Source of the DNA: Pomacea canaliculata
Taxonomy: Eukaryota > Mollusca > Gastropoda > Architaenioglossa > Ampullariidae
Direction: 5' to 3'
Length of the DNA stretch: 64,000 bases
Assembly (NCBI RefSeq): GCF_003073045.1
Contig: NC_037599.1
Location: 25,148,695-25,212,694 of the forward strand
Shown: in pieces, positions 1 to 12,147 of the stretch
Numbering within the stretch: the stretch's first letter is position 1
How the letters are laid out: each line of letters begins with the position of its first letter
Position numbers and translations under genes: made by a program
Notes under the pieces: model-generated
The model's database searches: none
What the model was told of the DNA's origin: nothing
The model's input: only the letters and a program-made list of their open reading frames with translations

Positions 1-470
1 CTCGTATAGAAATTACAGTAGTTTTAACTCTTGTGTTTTCTCAAAACCTGTTTTTCTGTAAAGTCCAAGTACGATGTGTGCGACGAAGGGTGTAGCACAG
101 TCCCTGCAGAGCAGTGCATTCGGAAATAACATTGTTCTGAAATTAAGAAACTAAATCCAAGTCGTACTGAGAAATTCTTTTTGAAACAGTATTTGAGAGT
201 ATTAAATTTAATTAATTTTGTGTTCTCTGCTCTGTGAAAACGACATTAAGGGACACGTGTAACACCCTTTAGTCGAATACTTTTCCTGCATTCATATACA
301 AATGAGATAAAACATTGAGAACCTTAACACCATTAAGGTGACTGAAGATAAAGTCTGCAAATCCCACTTTGAGGTGGAGTTGTTAAGTAGGAATGCTAAT
401 TATAAGAATGTTGTAGCAATGAGGAGACAGTGGGTGTACGGGCTCTAATCTTGACATGACTGTCTGACAG
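1..470. other. intron or upstream sequence of the receptor gene
   Basis: No exon is supported here. It precedes the first placed exon of the receptor gene, whose acceptor AG lies at 469-470 after a short pyrimidine-rich stretch. A cysteine-containing open stretch near 60-130 has no convincing donor and is not annotated. Confidence 0.5.
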
Positions 471-3360
471 CTGACGAGGACAACACGCAAGACTCCAACA
501 AACAAAGCGACACAGCTGTCATCGCTGGCGCAGCTGTAGCTGGAGCTGCCGTTGTTGGTCTGTCGCATCTTCTTCACTGTGAGTCTTGGTTTCTTAAGCT
601 TCCTCCCATCTTTGACTTCTTGTTTTCTTTTTCTGTCAGAAGAACTGTGGCTGTTTACTTTTTTTGTTTACAACCCTTTCGTCTTGTTGCATGAACACGG
701 TATCCAGTTTACAAGTTTAAAAATAAATCGAGCTGAAAAAATGAAATCAAGTAGTGTAATATTTTTCTTAAAGTTTAAATATGTGAAATTAAAAGGAATT
801 GACTTTGCCTACTTTTTTTCTCTCTGAAAGGCTTTTTTGGAAGAAACGCAAACGACAGCGACTGTTGGCTGAGCAAGAAAAACATCGACATGGTGAGTTT
901 TTATCAGAGAGAAACAGAAGAAAGCAGATGCAAAAAGCACAGATATAAGTATATAATTACTGATGTAGTTAGGAAACAAAAAGGAAGTACTAAGAATGCA
1001 CATGTAAGTGTGCTAACGATCCTCATCATACTCATTGTCTGGGGACTCCATTCCCTCAGTTTAAAGGTCATTGGTTTACTTAACTTGCTGTCAAGTGTCA
1101 ACACCCACTGTTAACAGATTATTTGTGGTAAAATAGTTGCCCACAGCAGAGAAGAGGAAAGCTAGAAGCAGTTGTGTACATAATGATGGTGTCACAGTGT
1201 CGCATGTTGTTACCTGTTGCAGAAGAAGGATCGTTCAGACCACTCCATGATCCAGACGACGAGGAAACGTATGTGGAGATCCCGGATGTTGGCGACCAAC
1301 CAGGTAAGAATGGGACTTGGCGGAATTTGAGTTGGTATCCTCTCTTTGTCATCAGTCATCCCTCTGTTTTCATGATCATCTATCAGTTCCATGTGTGCGT
1401 ATCAATACCAACTCTCCGCTCCTTTGAGACAAACTTTTTTCTGTCCATAAAGCTAGAAGTGTTCTGTGTTCAGCATGTGTTGTGCATTCATTGTTCTCTT
1501 GCCCGTGTCATGTGTCATGTGTCATCACTCGGTGCATTCTGTTGTCGGAAGCAGCACCTGGAGATGAGTATGGCTACTCGGAGATCCAGGACGGGACAGA
1601 CAAGGGCCGGCGACATCAACCTCCTCTACCTAAGCGAGGTGAGTACAGGCGGCACAGAGAGAACTGCATGTGTGCACTCGGGCTGGTATTCGAGAGTGAC
1701 AGAGATTTGCATAGTGAGCCACACCAGACAGTGAGACAGCAAGTGAATTCGTAGTTCAGGTAAGAAATAAACCTCGACCCTATGTTGCAGATGGTCAGCG
1801 CACTGAAAACGGCGAGAACCCTTACGACCAGGCCAACAGTAGTTCAGAGGACGTGCGGCCCGGCCCGTCAAAGAAAGCCACGAAGAAAGTGTAAGGACAT
1901 TGCTTTATGACAAGCCATCGTCTACCATTTACTTATTGTCAATCGGGATGTGCATTATCTGAATAGTCTACAGCACGCCATTATTATTTTTGTTTACACG
2001 ATCATGGACAGCAAACACCACTGCGTAGACCACCTCTTTACTGTAGAGATATAGTTGGTGATGTTTGTTTGCTGCAGGTCCGTGAATCTTAACGGTGCAG
2101 AGATTCCCTATGATGTCTGCAGAGACACGGAACAGCGGCGATCGTCCAGCGAAACAAGTAGTCAAGAAAGTAGGTGGTGTGTGCATGGTGTACGATGTAT
2201 GCGTTGCACTGAGTCCCTTGCTTCTCTGTAACCAACAGGGGTTACCCCTTAAGTTGTGACGGGCTTGGTTCTCAGTAACACTCTCTCCTTCTTCAGGTCC
2301 TGCTTCGTCTTCTCCATCCAGTAAAGGGAATGAATCCGAGAGCTACACATACCCTGGCTCCCAGCACGGCCAAAAAGAAGACTATCTAACACCTGCCCCA
2401 TCCTCGCCGGGAGCGCAGAAGACAGGAAGCAGATCGCTAGCAGCTGCAGTTGTCAAAGGTGCAGACTACCTAACACCTACTTCTGCCGAAAGGCAGGGGC
2501 AGACACAAGTAGTCACCGCTGAGGTCAATCGAGCAGACGACTACCTCACACCTACTTCGGACACGACTGTAGAGGGCGTGAAAGTAGCGACTGATGATGT
2601 CGGACGGGCAGATGACTACCTCACGCCGACTTCAAACACAAGTGTAGAGGGCAAGCAAGCCGCCACAGCAGCAGACTACTATTTAACCCCTACTTCTGGG
2701 GAAACTCGAGACACTGCTGAAGTCGCACCAGCAAACGACTACCTCACGCCAGCTCCTGGAAAAAGCGAGAAAGGCAGCACACCTGGGGTACCTGACGACA
2801 AGCAGGCCCACATTTACACACCACTTCTGCAGCAACCCAAAAACCCACAATTCGTCCTCAGCGAAGAGATGAAAAAAGCGGGCTACCTGACTCCAGTCCA
2901 TATACCGACGACTCCTGACACACAGGAGACAGACAGCACGATCAGTGACAGGAAAAAGGCCGGCTACCTCACGCCGGTTGAAGTGCCTGGGTCACCCGAA
3001 CTCGGTACCAAAGGCCAGGAGAAGCCCGCCCCCAGTCAGGATGTCAAAAAACCACAAGACTATCTCACGCCAGTTTCTTCTTCTTCGCCGTCGTCGTCGT
3101 CGGTGGCGGCTCCAGCAAAGAAGAAAAAGGAGAAGTCCAGCATGATTCCTCTGGCGGAGTTCTGGAGCTCCAAGCGCCTGTCGTCGCAGAGAAAAAGCCC
3201 GCCCTCCTCCGAGGGAGAGACGGAGGCGACCCACACCTACGAGAAGATGGGGAACGTGAAATACACGGAGCCTGGCAACGACCCCGCCTACACTAAGATC
3301 GGGGAGGTGCCCGTGACAGTCTCCACTGACCCCGACCCCAGCTCCTATCAAAACTGCTAG
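471..3360 (+). CDS. transmembrane receptor, C-terminal part, with YxxP-rich cytoplasmic tail (5' partial)
   Basis: Family not recognised; the ectodomain lies off the left edge. Exons in one frame: 471-561, 831-892, 1223-1303, 1555-1638, 1791-1890, 2078-2169 and 2297-3360 (TAG stop). The first encodes a membrane span (AVIAGAAVAGAAVVGL). The second gives a basic stop-transfer stretch (FWKKRKRQR), so the rest is cytoplasmic. The tail carries TYVEIPD, YGYSEIQD, a PPLPKR SH3-type site, ENPYDQ, IPYDV, nine YLTP motifs plus YTYP and YTEP, then TYEKMG, AYTKIG and SYQN. YxxP is the known consensus for Crk/CrkL SH2 domains, as in the p130Cas substrate domain. I infer a tyrosine-kinase substrate that docks Crk-type adaptors. 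The 471 exon ends in a weak donor (GTCGCA). The stronger donor at 580 (GTGAGT) would put the basic segment out of frame. Confidence 0.75.
2461..2790 (+). repeat. coding tandem repeat (YLTP units)
   Basis: Five diverged repeat units lie in the last exon of the receptor gene. They start at about 2461, 2533, 2608, 2671 and 2731, with spacings of 72, 75, 63 and 60 bases, all multiples of three. Each begins with Ala/Asn-Asp, then Tyr-Leu-Thr-Pro-Thr/Ala-Ser/Pro, followed by 13-18 variable polar residues. Four further YLTP motifs (near 2384, 2883, 2964 and 3060) lie outside the regular array. The pattern suggests growth by in-frame duplication of a docking motif. Confidence 0.8.
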
Positions 3361-4824
3361 CTGCAGACAGACCCCAGCACATAGCAAAACTGTTAACTAA
3401 AGGCGTTGTGACAAGACACTGCTAATGGCAGAAGGCGTTGTGAAATGAGGCTAAGGGCAAGGGAGGTTGGTAGAGGAAGCTCATCATTTGAGAAGAGCAA
3501 ACTCCTCATTAGACTAATTAGATTATAATAAGCACACATCTTAAGCTAAATGTTGACTTACCTTAACTGGCAGCAACTGTTTGTTAGAACAAGATTTTGA
3601 ATTATAGACATGTCTACCATCACCCACATGAAGCATAATAAGGGGTTGTTTTTTTATTTATTTTTACTTTTGAATCCCGGAATCAGTGTTCACTCTAATC
3701 AAAATCCCTCTTGTTCATTATCGCATCTGGAGGGAGATCATCATGGTTGTCAGCATAAGTTCATTCAGACATCACGGCAAAAGGTATCTCAGGGATTCAG
3801 CAGCAATCTACTGGCAAATAGCTTGAAGGTTTCAACACTTTGCTCAACACCTATTGTCTCCAAAACATTTTTATTTAGACATCTCAGGAGAGTTAAATGC
3901 CTTTTTGGCTCCATTACTGCTATACTCCACACATTAAGCTTCAGCATTAACTTTTCCTGCTGCCAGTTTAGACTTCTAAAAGATGTGTAGTTTTGCTGAC
4001 CTTCTAGTACTATGAGGCAACTAAAAAATATTATTATTATTGTATTAAAACTTCTGATCAGTGATTTTTATAGCACAGAATAACGTGAGAATGGCTAATT
4101 ATTCTCAGAAAAGAACAGACAAGATGACCTGCTTTGTTTTGTTCCCTAAGAAGCTATCTTCCACAAAACACCAGACTTCCATCTTCCATTTTAGCAAATT
4201 GCAGGATAGCTTTTGACCTTTCTGTAGAAAGCAAGCTGCACCAATGGGAGTATTTACAACTCATTGAAATGTGCATGGTTGTTTCGTCAAGGCCAGACAC
4301 CTCTACAAAATGTTGCCAGTCTATAGCTACCTAGCAATGCTAGCATTGTGTCATGCAATATCTGCTACAAATACCTGCAGAGGCCACCTGTGGCATTAGG
4401 TGACCACCCCGAGCATGCATTCTCCTTCCCTCACATAAATGTCTACATACCATAATGGGCAACAAATTTGTTTGAAGTGAAACCAGTACTATTTATTTGA
4501 TGACAATATGTTGATTACATCAAGAAAGAAATAAAAGAATATTATAAGAAGATATGATTGAAGTTTGTTATGGATGACTGATGGTAAAAGAGAGGGGAGA
4601 AGACATTTGTCAGAGTGATGTAATAAATAACAAAATAAATAACTGAATGTGTATATCCCTGTGTGGAGACCAACTCAATGCGCTGTGCACAAAAGATTAC
4701 AGATGAACTGCCAGTCCACCAAACTACATAGAAACGCTGACAGATGACACCGTGCCAGACAGATGACAGCACGGCAGACATGAATGAATTCTACGGATGT
4801 AAAAGTAGGCGGAACTTTGGTTGA

Positions 4825-4912
4825 TTAATAATAATAGTACAAGGAACTTAGCGCCATATCCTAGTCCTATGGGTAGGCTCATGGCGCTTTACAGAAAAAA
4901 GACAGACATGAC
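4825..4912 (+). repeat. probable dispersed repeat fragment with AGCGC / GCGCTTTAC ends
   Basis: An AATAATAATA-type run is followed by a short GC-containing block that starts TAGCGCC and closes with GGCGCTTTACAG. The layout resembles a short inverted pair of GCGC-containing ends. A related AGCACTTTA...GTGCTTTACA pattern occurs near 11657-11690 in PIGW intron 1, which supports a dispersed family. Class not determined. Confidence 0.35.
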
Positions 4913-5358
4913 ATGCAGGGATGCACGCAACAAACATAGAATGTCATATGAGATGACAGATATCTTGCCAGAAGCTGCTCCCAGCGTACACAGTTCATTT
5001 GAAAAAAAAAAAACTTTCCTCACCACAGGTCCAGTCATAGATCGGATCTTATAAGTGGAAGCATTTTGCTACTCACTGGGTTGCCTACTTGAAAAACCAA
5101 AATGAGTTCACAAGCCGTGGGAAGATAAACAGTGCAAATCCAGCGATGTAGTAGTTTCCAGACGGTCAACTGTTTGTCATCCTTCATCACTCGCAAAACC
5201 AAACGTTTTGGTTTTAGTAAAAAAATAATTGTCGAAACATTGCTATAACCTTCAGTGGAAAATGATAAAATGGAAGATACACGTCTACTGCATGAATGCA
5301 CGAGCACCAAATCAATTCAATAATAGTCACAAATGTCAAATGCGGTAGTGTAACATTT

Positions 5359-5506
5359 GTTCACAGATTAACATGAACACTAATTACAGGTCTGTGTTCA
5401 CAGATTAACATGAGCACTAATTACAGGTCTGTGTTCACAGATTAACATGAGCACTAATTACAGGTCTGTGTTTACAGATTAACATGAGCACTAATTACAG
5501 GTCTGT
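5359..5506. repeat. 37-bp tandem repeat, 4 copies
   Basis: Four back-to-back 37-base units start at 5359, 5396, 5433 and 5470. The unit begins GTTCACAGATTAACATGAGC and ends GGTCTGT. Units differ by about one base each, so the array is young. No gene overlaps it. Confidence 0.95.
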
Positions 5507-7322
5507 AGCCTGTAGTTCAGCTCTACACAGTCATCATTAATCTGTGATGAAAGAAGAGCAAGATATAACCAGAGACAGTTCTTGTCCACATTATTGTAGA
5601 TAAGCTATGATATAAAGATATAACTTATCCGCCACCTGGAGTAAGAGTTGGTCGCCCCACTACTGTAATTAGGGTAGCTCATTAACTCATGACATTTCTC
5701 TCTCATGCACTGTCAGTCTGTCACACATACCCACCCTCCTTTGCACAAACTCTTTCACACAGTCGCGTGCGCGTACACCTTCCCGCATATTTCATCACAC
5801 GAGTAATAGCAGCAATCAACAGACATTCTCACCTGCCACTAGGAAAGCAGAAAAAAATTGCTCTCCTTTACTGGACAGTTGGGTGCAAGTAGTTTGTAAC
5901 AGTGAGTGTGGCTCAGTTCAGCAAATCTCCACGTCTTCAAGTCAAATGAAGAAACATCAGGTTGTGTTCAAGAAGCGACTTTTTTGGCTCAGAAAATGAA
6001 ATGGCTGATTTAGGAATACAGTCACACGCATTTGAGCTTTATGTATAAAAACTCCATTTGAAGTTTTAAAAAAAATTTAACAAGTCCAAATCCAAGTCCA
6101 ATTCACTTGACAAAGTAATTACGTAAATCTCCAGATCGAAATTTAATGAGGAACAATCACGGACATTGCAGTCTTCGTTACATTATTATTTTCTGTTACT
6201 AAGTGGGTGTATACGAGTTATTTTTCCCATTTGTATTATTAATTAAATATAGACACATTTCAAATGTCCATTTGTGTAACAGAAACTTACGTAATTTTTA
6301 TTTGATAGAAAGTTAAATTTCCAGCATTGCGTTTTTATTTTATAATTACAACTCACTGCTAATAGTTTAACCATTAAAAATATAACATTATAAAAATTGG
6401 ATACATATTTATCGATGTAAAAATTTATTTCTTCCTCACTTAGCTGCATGCACTATACATTTGTCACCCTCAATTCTATTTTCAGCCATTCCAAGCACAT
6501 ATCAATGGTCTACCCACACTGTCAGTCGTGTTTAGCATTGTGTTGGATAAGGATACGACTGATGATGTGTTTGTGAGTGTGTCACGATGACCACACGGTG
6601 TAGAAAGAGTCGATGTCGCATGTCTGGTGCTCGATCTTTGTTTATCAACAGTCGCAGTTGAACAGCTCGTACTTTTGTATAGTTGCCACTGCTGTAGGAA
6701 GATGTCTTCGTGTTACTTAAAGTCCATGGGTCACCTGAGCTGTATAAGTGACAGGATAACAATTAATCGCTTTTGAAATTTTTGAGCAAATTCTCGATTA
6801 TGGCGAGGACGAAGTTCACAGAACAAAGAAGAGGTCTTGCGTTTGTTGCCATTATCTCTAGGATTTCATGAGTACAAACTATAACTCCAACTGAGTTCCG
6901 AAGAGGACATTCAGCAACAGTACATTATGTCTGTTTTCCTTTACCTAGGATTGCATGTTTCCTCCTTGAATTCATGCACACGACACTATTTTTAGACATA
7001 CACTTTCAATCGTCACTTCCGGTTTTCTGCACAAATCCAGGTGGGATTTAGAGAAAAGACATTAATATTTCTCGAGTTTATTCGTCATAAAAAATACCAC
7101 CGGAATATGCCTTTGTGATACTTATGCTTTATTTATAGCGATCTTGCATTGCCCTTTATGAAATGTACTCACAGTTGCTTAAAGTGCATAAATACAATAC
7201 AGGGTAATGCTTGCTAATACATTTATTTCCTTATATCTTATACTCATTCTTCATGATGAACTTTTTGATTTTCAACATTGTCAACATTTTAGGAGAGAAA
7301 TGACACCTGCTTTTATAAAATA

Positions 7323-10300
7323 TCACCAGAATCGAGTAGCAACCTTCTTGTGATGTAAGTACAAAATCCCAACTGTCAAGACAAACATGTAGGCACTGAG
7401 CGTAAAGACTGCCATCAATGATGAGGCATGAATTGTTTTCATGGACATATTCACAAACCCTGTCAAAAGGTTAGCCATCAAGAAATACAACAGCCCATTG
7501 AAGTTGACTGCATGCAGCAGACAAAGTTTGTCGCTCTTCTTTTCCTTGTCTGAGAGCACATCATCCTCTGCCAAGAAATGAAGATACATGATTGAATCAC
7601 AAACTACACAGTATTGCTTCTACATTGTTGGCATCTTCTCCTTATCTAAGCTTTTACTTTTACATGCTATTTGTGAAGCTGATCAGTTGTACATTTAATT
7701 AATACTGCACACTGCATTTGCAAAGCTGTTTCTATAATAAAACTGTGATATATAAAGTTTGCCTTATCTGTCTTAATTTCCTTTTCATTGCTGCTTATCA
7801 ATATTAATATCAAGCCAATACAGATGTTGTGTGGCAGAACATAGTAGTATGGGATAATGTATTAGTCACACCTATTTTTATAGTAATTCTTTGGCAGCCA
7901 CAAACTACATTTATCTGGCATCCACTAATCCCCACGAGTACTGGTTACCCGAGAGTCTATGGAATTCAATAATAATAATAAGATGAAGTACTGGGTTAGC
8001 ATAAAACTTACAAAATTAGAAATATTTAAGAAAAATTGCATTTGTGTAAGAAACTCCCTCTTATTATATAAAAGTGTCCTCACCACATCCTGGCACTCCC
8101 TCCACCTTCTTGTTACTCACAGCTGACAGAACTGTCAAGACTGTGGTCAAAAGATCGATCAGCAAACATGAGGCTAGTACCTGAGTACTTAAAGCCACCT
8201 GTAAACAACACAATACTTTATGTCGTCTAACCGCTTCATAATTGCAACTCTTCAGACTTATTTATTAAACTTTAAGTAAAGGATGGAGTTTTGAGGAGTG
8301 AAAAAGAGAGAGCGAGAAGAAAGAGAGATCACTGATCAAATTTGATGGAGAGAAACTTCGTAGGAAAATATAATGCCATGGTCAAATATACAACTGCTTC
8401 TATTGCAATCTCTGCTGTAGGTAACTTAGAGGGAAATGTGTACTGCTGTAGTGCCATGTGTACTGCTGAAATGCATTGTGCACTGCTGTGCTGCCTGAGC
8501 CTTTAGCCTGCATGCATTTATTGCATATTATGTTCTCCACTAAGTGGCAAATGAATAAAAAGCAAATGGATGAGACCATGAAAAGAATGAAAACACCAAA
8601 ATAGGATAATATCTCAACTAAAAACATCTGAAACAAAGTGTTCAAGTCTAAATACATGAGTAGTACTTTTTCTCTGCTAAGTAAATGCATGTTTCCTTAA
8701 AAAATGTCAGTCCCAGAATCTAACTTACAATCCAGAGAACAAAGGAGAGGTTTGCCATCCGACGAGATGCAGGCTGAATGTATTCTGAAGAAATATGCAG
8801 GGCTCCATAAAATATGTAAGAAACACCAGCTAAAATGCACAAAATTCTCATCCAGTCACAGAATTTGGTCTTCCTGTTAGACAACAGAGTCATAAAAAAT
8901 CGTAACAGACATTCTACTCAAAATCTCTTTCGTGAGCAAAAGCAAGATAAACATGCTGAAAAAGGTGGAAGGTGCTAAAGAAAAATAACATTTTAACTGT
9001 AAAGTCCCACTAGTCACTGCCTCAACTGCCTTCTGCAATGCTTGTGTCTATAGTCCTTCTCTAAAATAATCCTTTCTATAGGCCTTCTCTTAATCCTGTT
9101 GATGAGGGAATGCTATGGTTCTTTTTCTTCAGTTCATGATTAAAAAAAAAATTTGGCATTTATTTTAAGTTCTGTAAGCTTAGAGCCTGCAGTTAGGTAA
9201 TTTCATTTTTTAAAAATAAAAATTCTTGTTTTGTCAATCCCATTGAAAAGCTCAAATACAGATGTATTACATTAGTATTGGCAGTCATACACTATTCCCA
9301 CCGGTCTTGACTTACTTCCTGTTAAAAATAAACCAGCCTATCTGAGCTCCAATAAGGTAGATGGAGATGTAGCCAATGCATGAGCAAATTCCTTCTCTGT
9401 TAGCATCAAGCAAATTAAGTCTTTGGCCAGTTCCATCAGAACCATAGAGGATGAAATCTGAAAGCCCCTTGGTTTGAAGAGCATGCTGGTAGATTGTCAA
9501 AAGTCCAGCAGCCAGCACTGAACTGAGCCACACAGGACACACACAGAGCAGCAGTGTTGAGACCACCTTGTCACACACAAATTTAAACATTAGTTATTGA
9601 ACATACCAGATGAAAATTGTAACTGCATTTTCTAAAAGTGGACACAAAAATCCAGTAGATTTGGCAAACATGCCAAACCATATGTATACACAAGCAGATG
9701 CATACTCGCTCAAACACACATAAACCTACCAGAAGTATGTCCATATCACACAGGTCAGCCTCAAATCACTTACCTTCACTGCAGTCAGTGTGAAAAAAAA
9801 ATTCCAATGAATCCCATACTCTGAGACATGCTCATGATAGTCCACTCCCTTCACAGTTACCAGACGCCCAAGCCCCAAGATCACAAGTGGAATGGAGGAC
9901 ATTACACACTTGAAAAGTCTTTGCAGCCCTTCAGACACTGACCTAGGCATACAAAACATTTGTAAAACAGGTATTTTACTGGCGTACTAAGTGATTTTTT
10001 TTATATATATATAAAGAAATATAAGGTATTGAAATGTCATTAACCATTTGACGGAGATCCAACTACCATGATAATGTATCTTTACTCCTAACTGTGTGTG
10101 TAAATGTCTGTATGAGTATGTATGCCTGCCCTTGTGAGCAAAAGAAAAATTTCTGTCTTGGGTCTCCTCGACAGACAATAAAGTCTGATTTGATTTGATT
10201 TGATTTGATGCAAGCTGTTGCCATGTAAAACTTCAAAAAGTTGGTCTAAATGTTTGTGAAGGGCAGTCAAGACTGAGACTATTATTGTTGTAGTTCTCAT

Positions 10301-12147
10301 TCTCCCTGCTTTTACTCCTGCAATTTCTTGAGTTAACATTCTCACAACAGTTTCCAGGCTAAAACTGTCACAGATGCAAAAGCTTGTACAGTTACAGAAC
10401 AAGTACATTTTTAGTTTACATTGTTGTAGTATACTTTTAGTAACAGAGTTTATATTGTTATACATTTTTGTAATTGCTGGTATACAATTTGCTGTTTGTT
10501 CCAACAAGTAAAGACCTTTTATCCAAGGCACCATAAAATTAAAAAAAAAATCTATGAATTGTCCAAAATGAGTTGCATTTTTTAGGTCTTTATATTCAGT
10601 ATTAATGCATATATGAAAAGAGCAACCTTGGTCACAACTGACTGGCAGCATGTTAGAGTGAGTTAAAACTCACATTTGTGTCAATAGTCAGGTAAATGCA
10701 GATGCCAGCTACCATGGTCAATGTTCATGGAGTCTTCTGTTGCTGTTGCAAATACATTACAAGAAACACTACTACTGCTGGCTGTTACTAAAAACACAAC
10801 TAATGTTGTTCTGCCTCCTGTCACCACAGTCACTTCAGTTTCTGCAGCAACTACTGTTTAAATTATTACTAACCACTAATTTCTGACATTCAGAACTAGT
10901 CATCAACTTACCGACATGATCCAACTTTTCCTCTTGCTTCTGGACAAACAATGGCATTTGTGATCACAAAGCATCCAACACCATTGTCCATAAAACCTAT
11001 CCCAAAAGTCTCTGTTTTGGCAAATCTGCGAGGGAAAATGGCAAAATCCACACCAAGAATAACAACAGCTGTCCCGATGTTCACCAGAGACCTCATGTTG
11101 GTCAAGAATGGTCTTTGTACTCTCATCTCCATTTGCATCAAGCAGGAAAATGTCTTCCGAAAACTTCTTGGTGGTGCCTTCTTTACACAGAGAATGCAGC
11201 AAACAAATGCTACAGCATACATTGTTACAAACACAGCTGTTGTCTCATTGCTCAACACTGTTGTGTGCAGAATCATAGGAATAATCATGACTGAATATTC
11301 CAGTGCCACCCTAGACCTGTAATAAAGAAAGAAAATTAATAGGGTTCCAAGAAGTTTTATTGTAAATGAAAAAAATAACTATTTAAAGCAATGGAAATTA
11401 CTCATCAGTGTGTTTATAGGTTTGCTTTCATAGGCAACAAATGTTGTCGATGCATTTAACTGCCCAGAACTCTGCCATGTTAAGCTTGGAGTATTAACAA
11501 TGTCTGATCAAGTGGACTGGTAAGGATGTATGTGTGACAGTCTAATGATCAACAAGTTACACATAAGAAAGTATGTAAGCATATAAATTCGGGATGATTT
11601 AGCTTTCAAGATTCAATAGTCTGAATGATAGTAAAAATAGTAAAGTTGATCAATATAGCACTTTACCCCACCATCAAAGTGCTTTACAAAAAATTAAAAA
11701 CACGCAGACATCATCCTCATAATAATAATGAAAGATGGCCTCAAAAGCAAGGAGTTTATTGTATGGCATGGTAGTGTAGCTACTCATGTTGAGCTAGATG
11801 TTGACCATACTTCAATTACTGAAGCAAGTTTAAACTTTTATAACTTTCTAAAAATGAAGATTAAAATTCATGCTTTGATACTGTTGGAATAAGTCATATT
11901 CTTAATGTGAAATGGTAAACCACTAGGCAGTTTGAATATGCCATAATTTACAGGATAATACCATGTCAAGAAAATCACTGTAAATGATTTCTTACCAAAA
12001 GGGCATAGTCTGCAGGTGGTATAAAAGAGAAACTGCATTGAGAATGAGGATGCTTGCACAGGGTGTCAGAGTCAAAATGGCAACCTCTGATACTGTGGTT
12101 CCATTGTGACCACTGATAAATCTTTCATGTTCCTCTTTATATGACAT
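7323..12147 (-). CDS. PIGW: GPI inositol acyltransferase PIG-W/GWT1, complete, 7 exons
   Basis: The protein acylates the inositol ring of GlcN-PI in the ER membrane during GPI anchor synthesis. Exons in transcript order: 12147-11996, 11316-10912, 9942-9774, 9566-9316, 8873-8729, 8198-8084 and 7567-7323. All phases agree and give 493 residues, close to the roughly 504 of human PIGW. Conserved stretches include NGTTVSEV near the N terminus, the [12 protein letters not shown] block, [43 protein letters not shown] and a C-terminal RFW. Many hydrophobic segments fit a multi-pass membrane protein. The ATG at 12147 begins [19 protein letters not shown], matching the family start. As I recall, the human coding region is a single exon, so six introns here is a real structural difference. 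Confidence 0.95.
10085..10209 (+). mobile_element. LINE 3' end fragment with (ATTTG)n tail, copy 1
   Basis: A 5'-truncated non-LTR retrotransposon tail sits in PIGW intron 2. It ends GACAGACAATAAAGT followed by four ATTTG-type repeats. The same end occurs in reverse orientation at 15958 and 58109, including the AAATTTCTGTCTTGG-like segment just upstream of the tail. Only about 125 bases remain. Confidence 0.75.

Larger units (their letters stand above)
3361..7322. other. 3' UTR and intergenic region between the receptor gene and PIGW
   Basis: No coding sequence is supported. It starts with the receptor gene's 3' UTR and ends with the 3' UTR of PIGW, which is read from the other strand. It is AT-rich. 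It contains the 37-bp tandem repeat at 5359-5506 and a probable dispersed repeat near 4825-4912. The short open frames here look random. Confidence 0.6.

Noticed and set aside
60-135. Possible cysteine-rich exon (YDVCDEGC frame) of the receptor ectodomain
   Set aside because: A stop follows quickly and no donor of the required phase is present, so it cannot be joined to the 471 exon.
10210-10651. Open frame of about 187 codons on the minus strand in PIGW intron 2
   Set aside because: Low-complexity translation with no family resemblance; the exons on both sides splice in phase without it, and part of it is the LINE tail.
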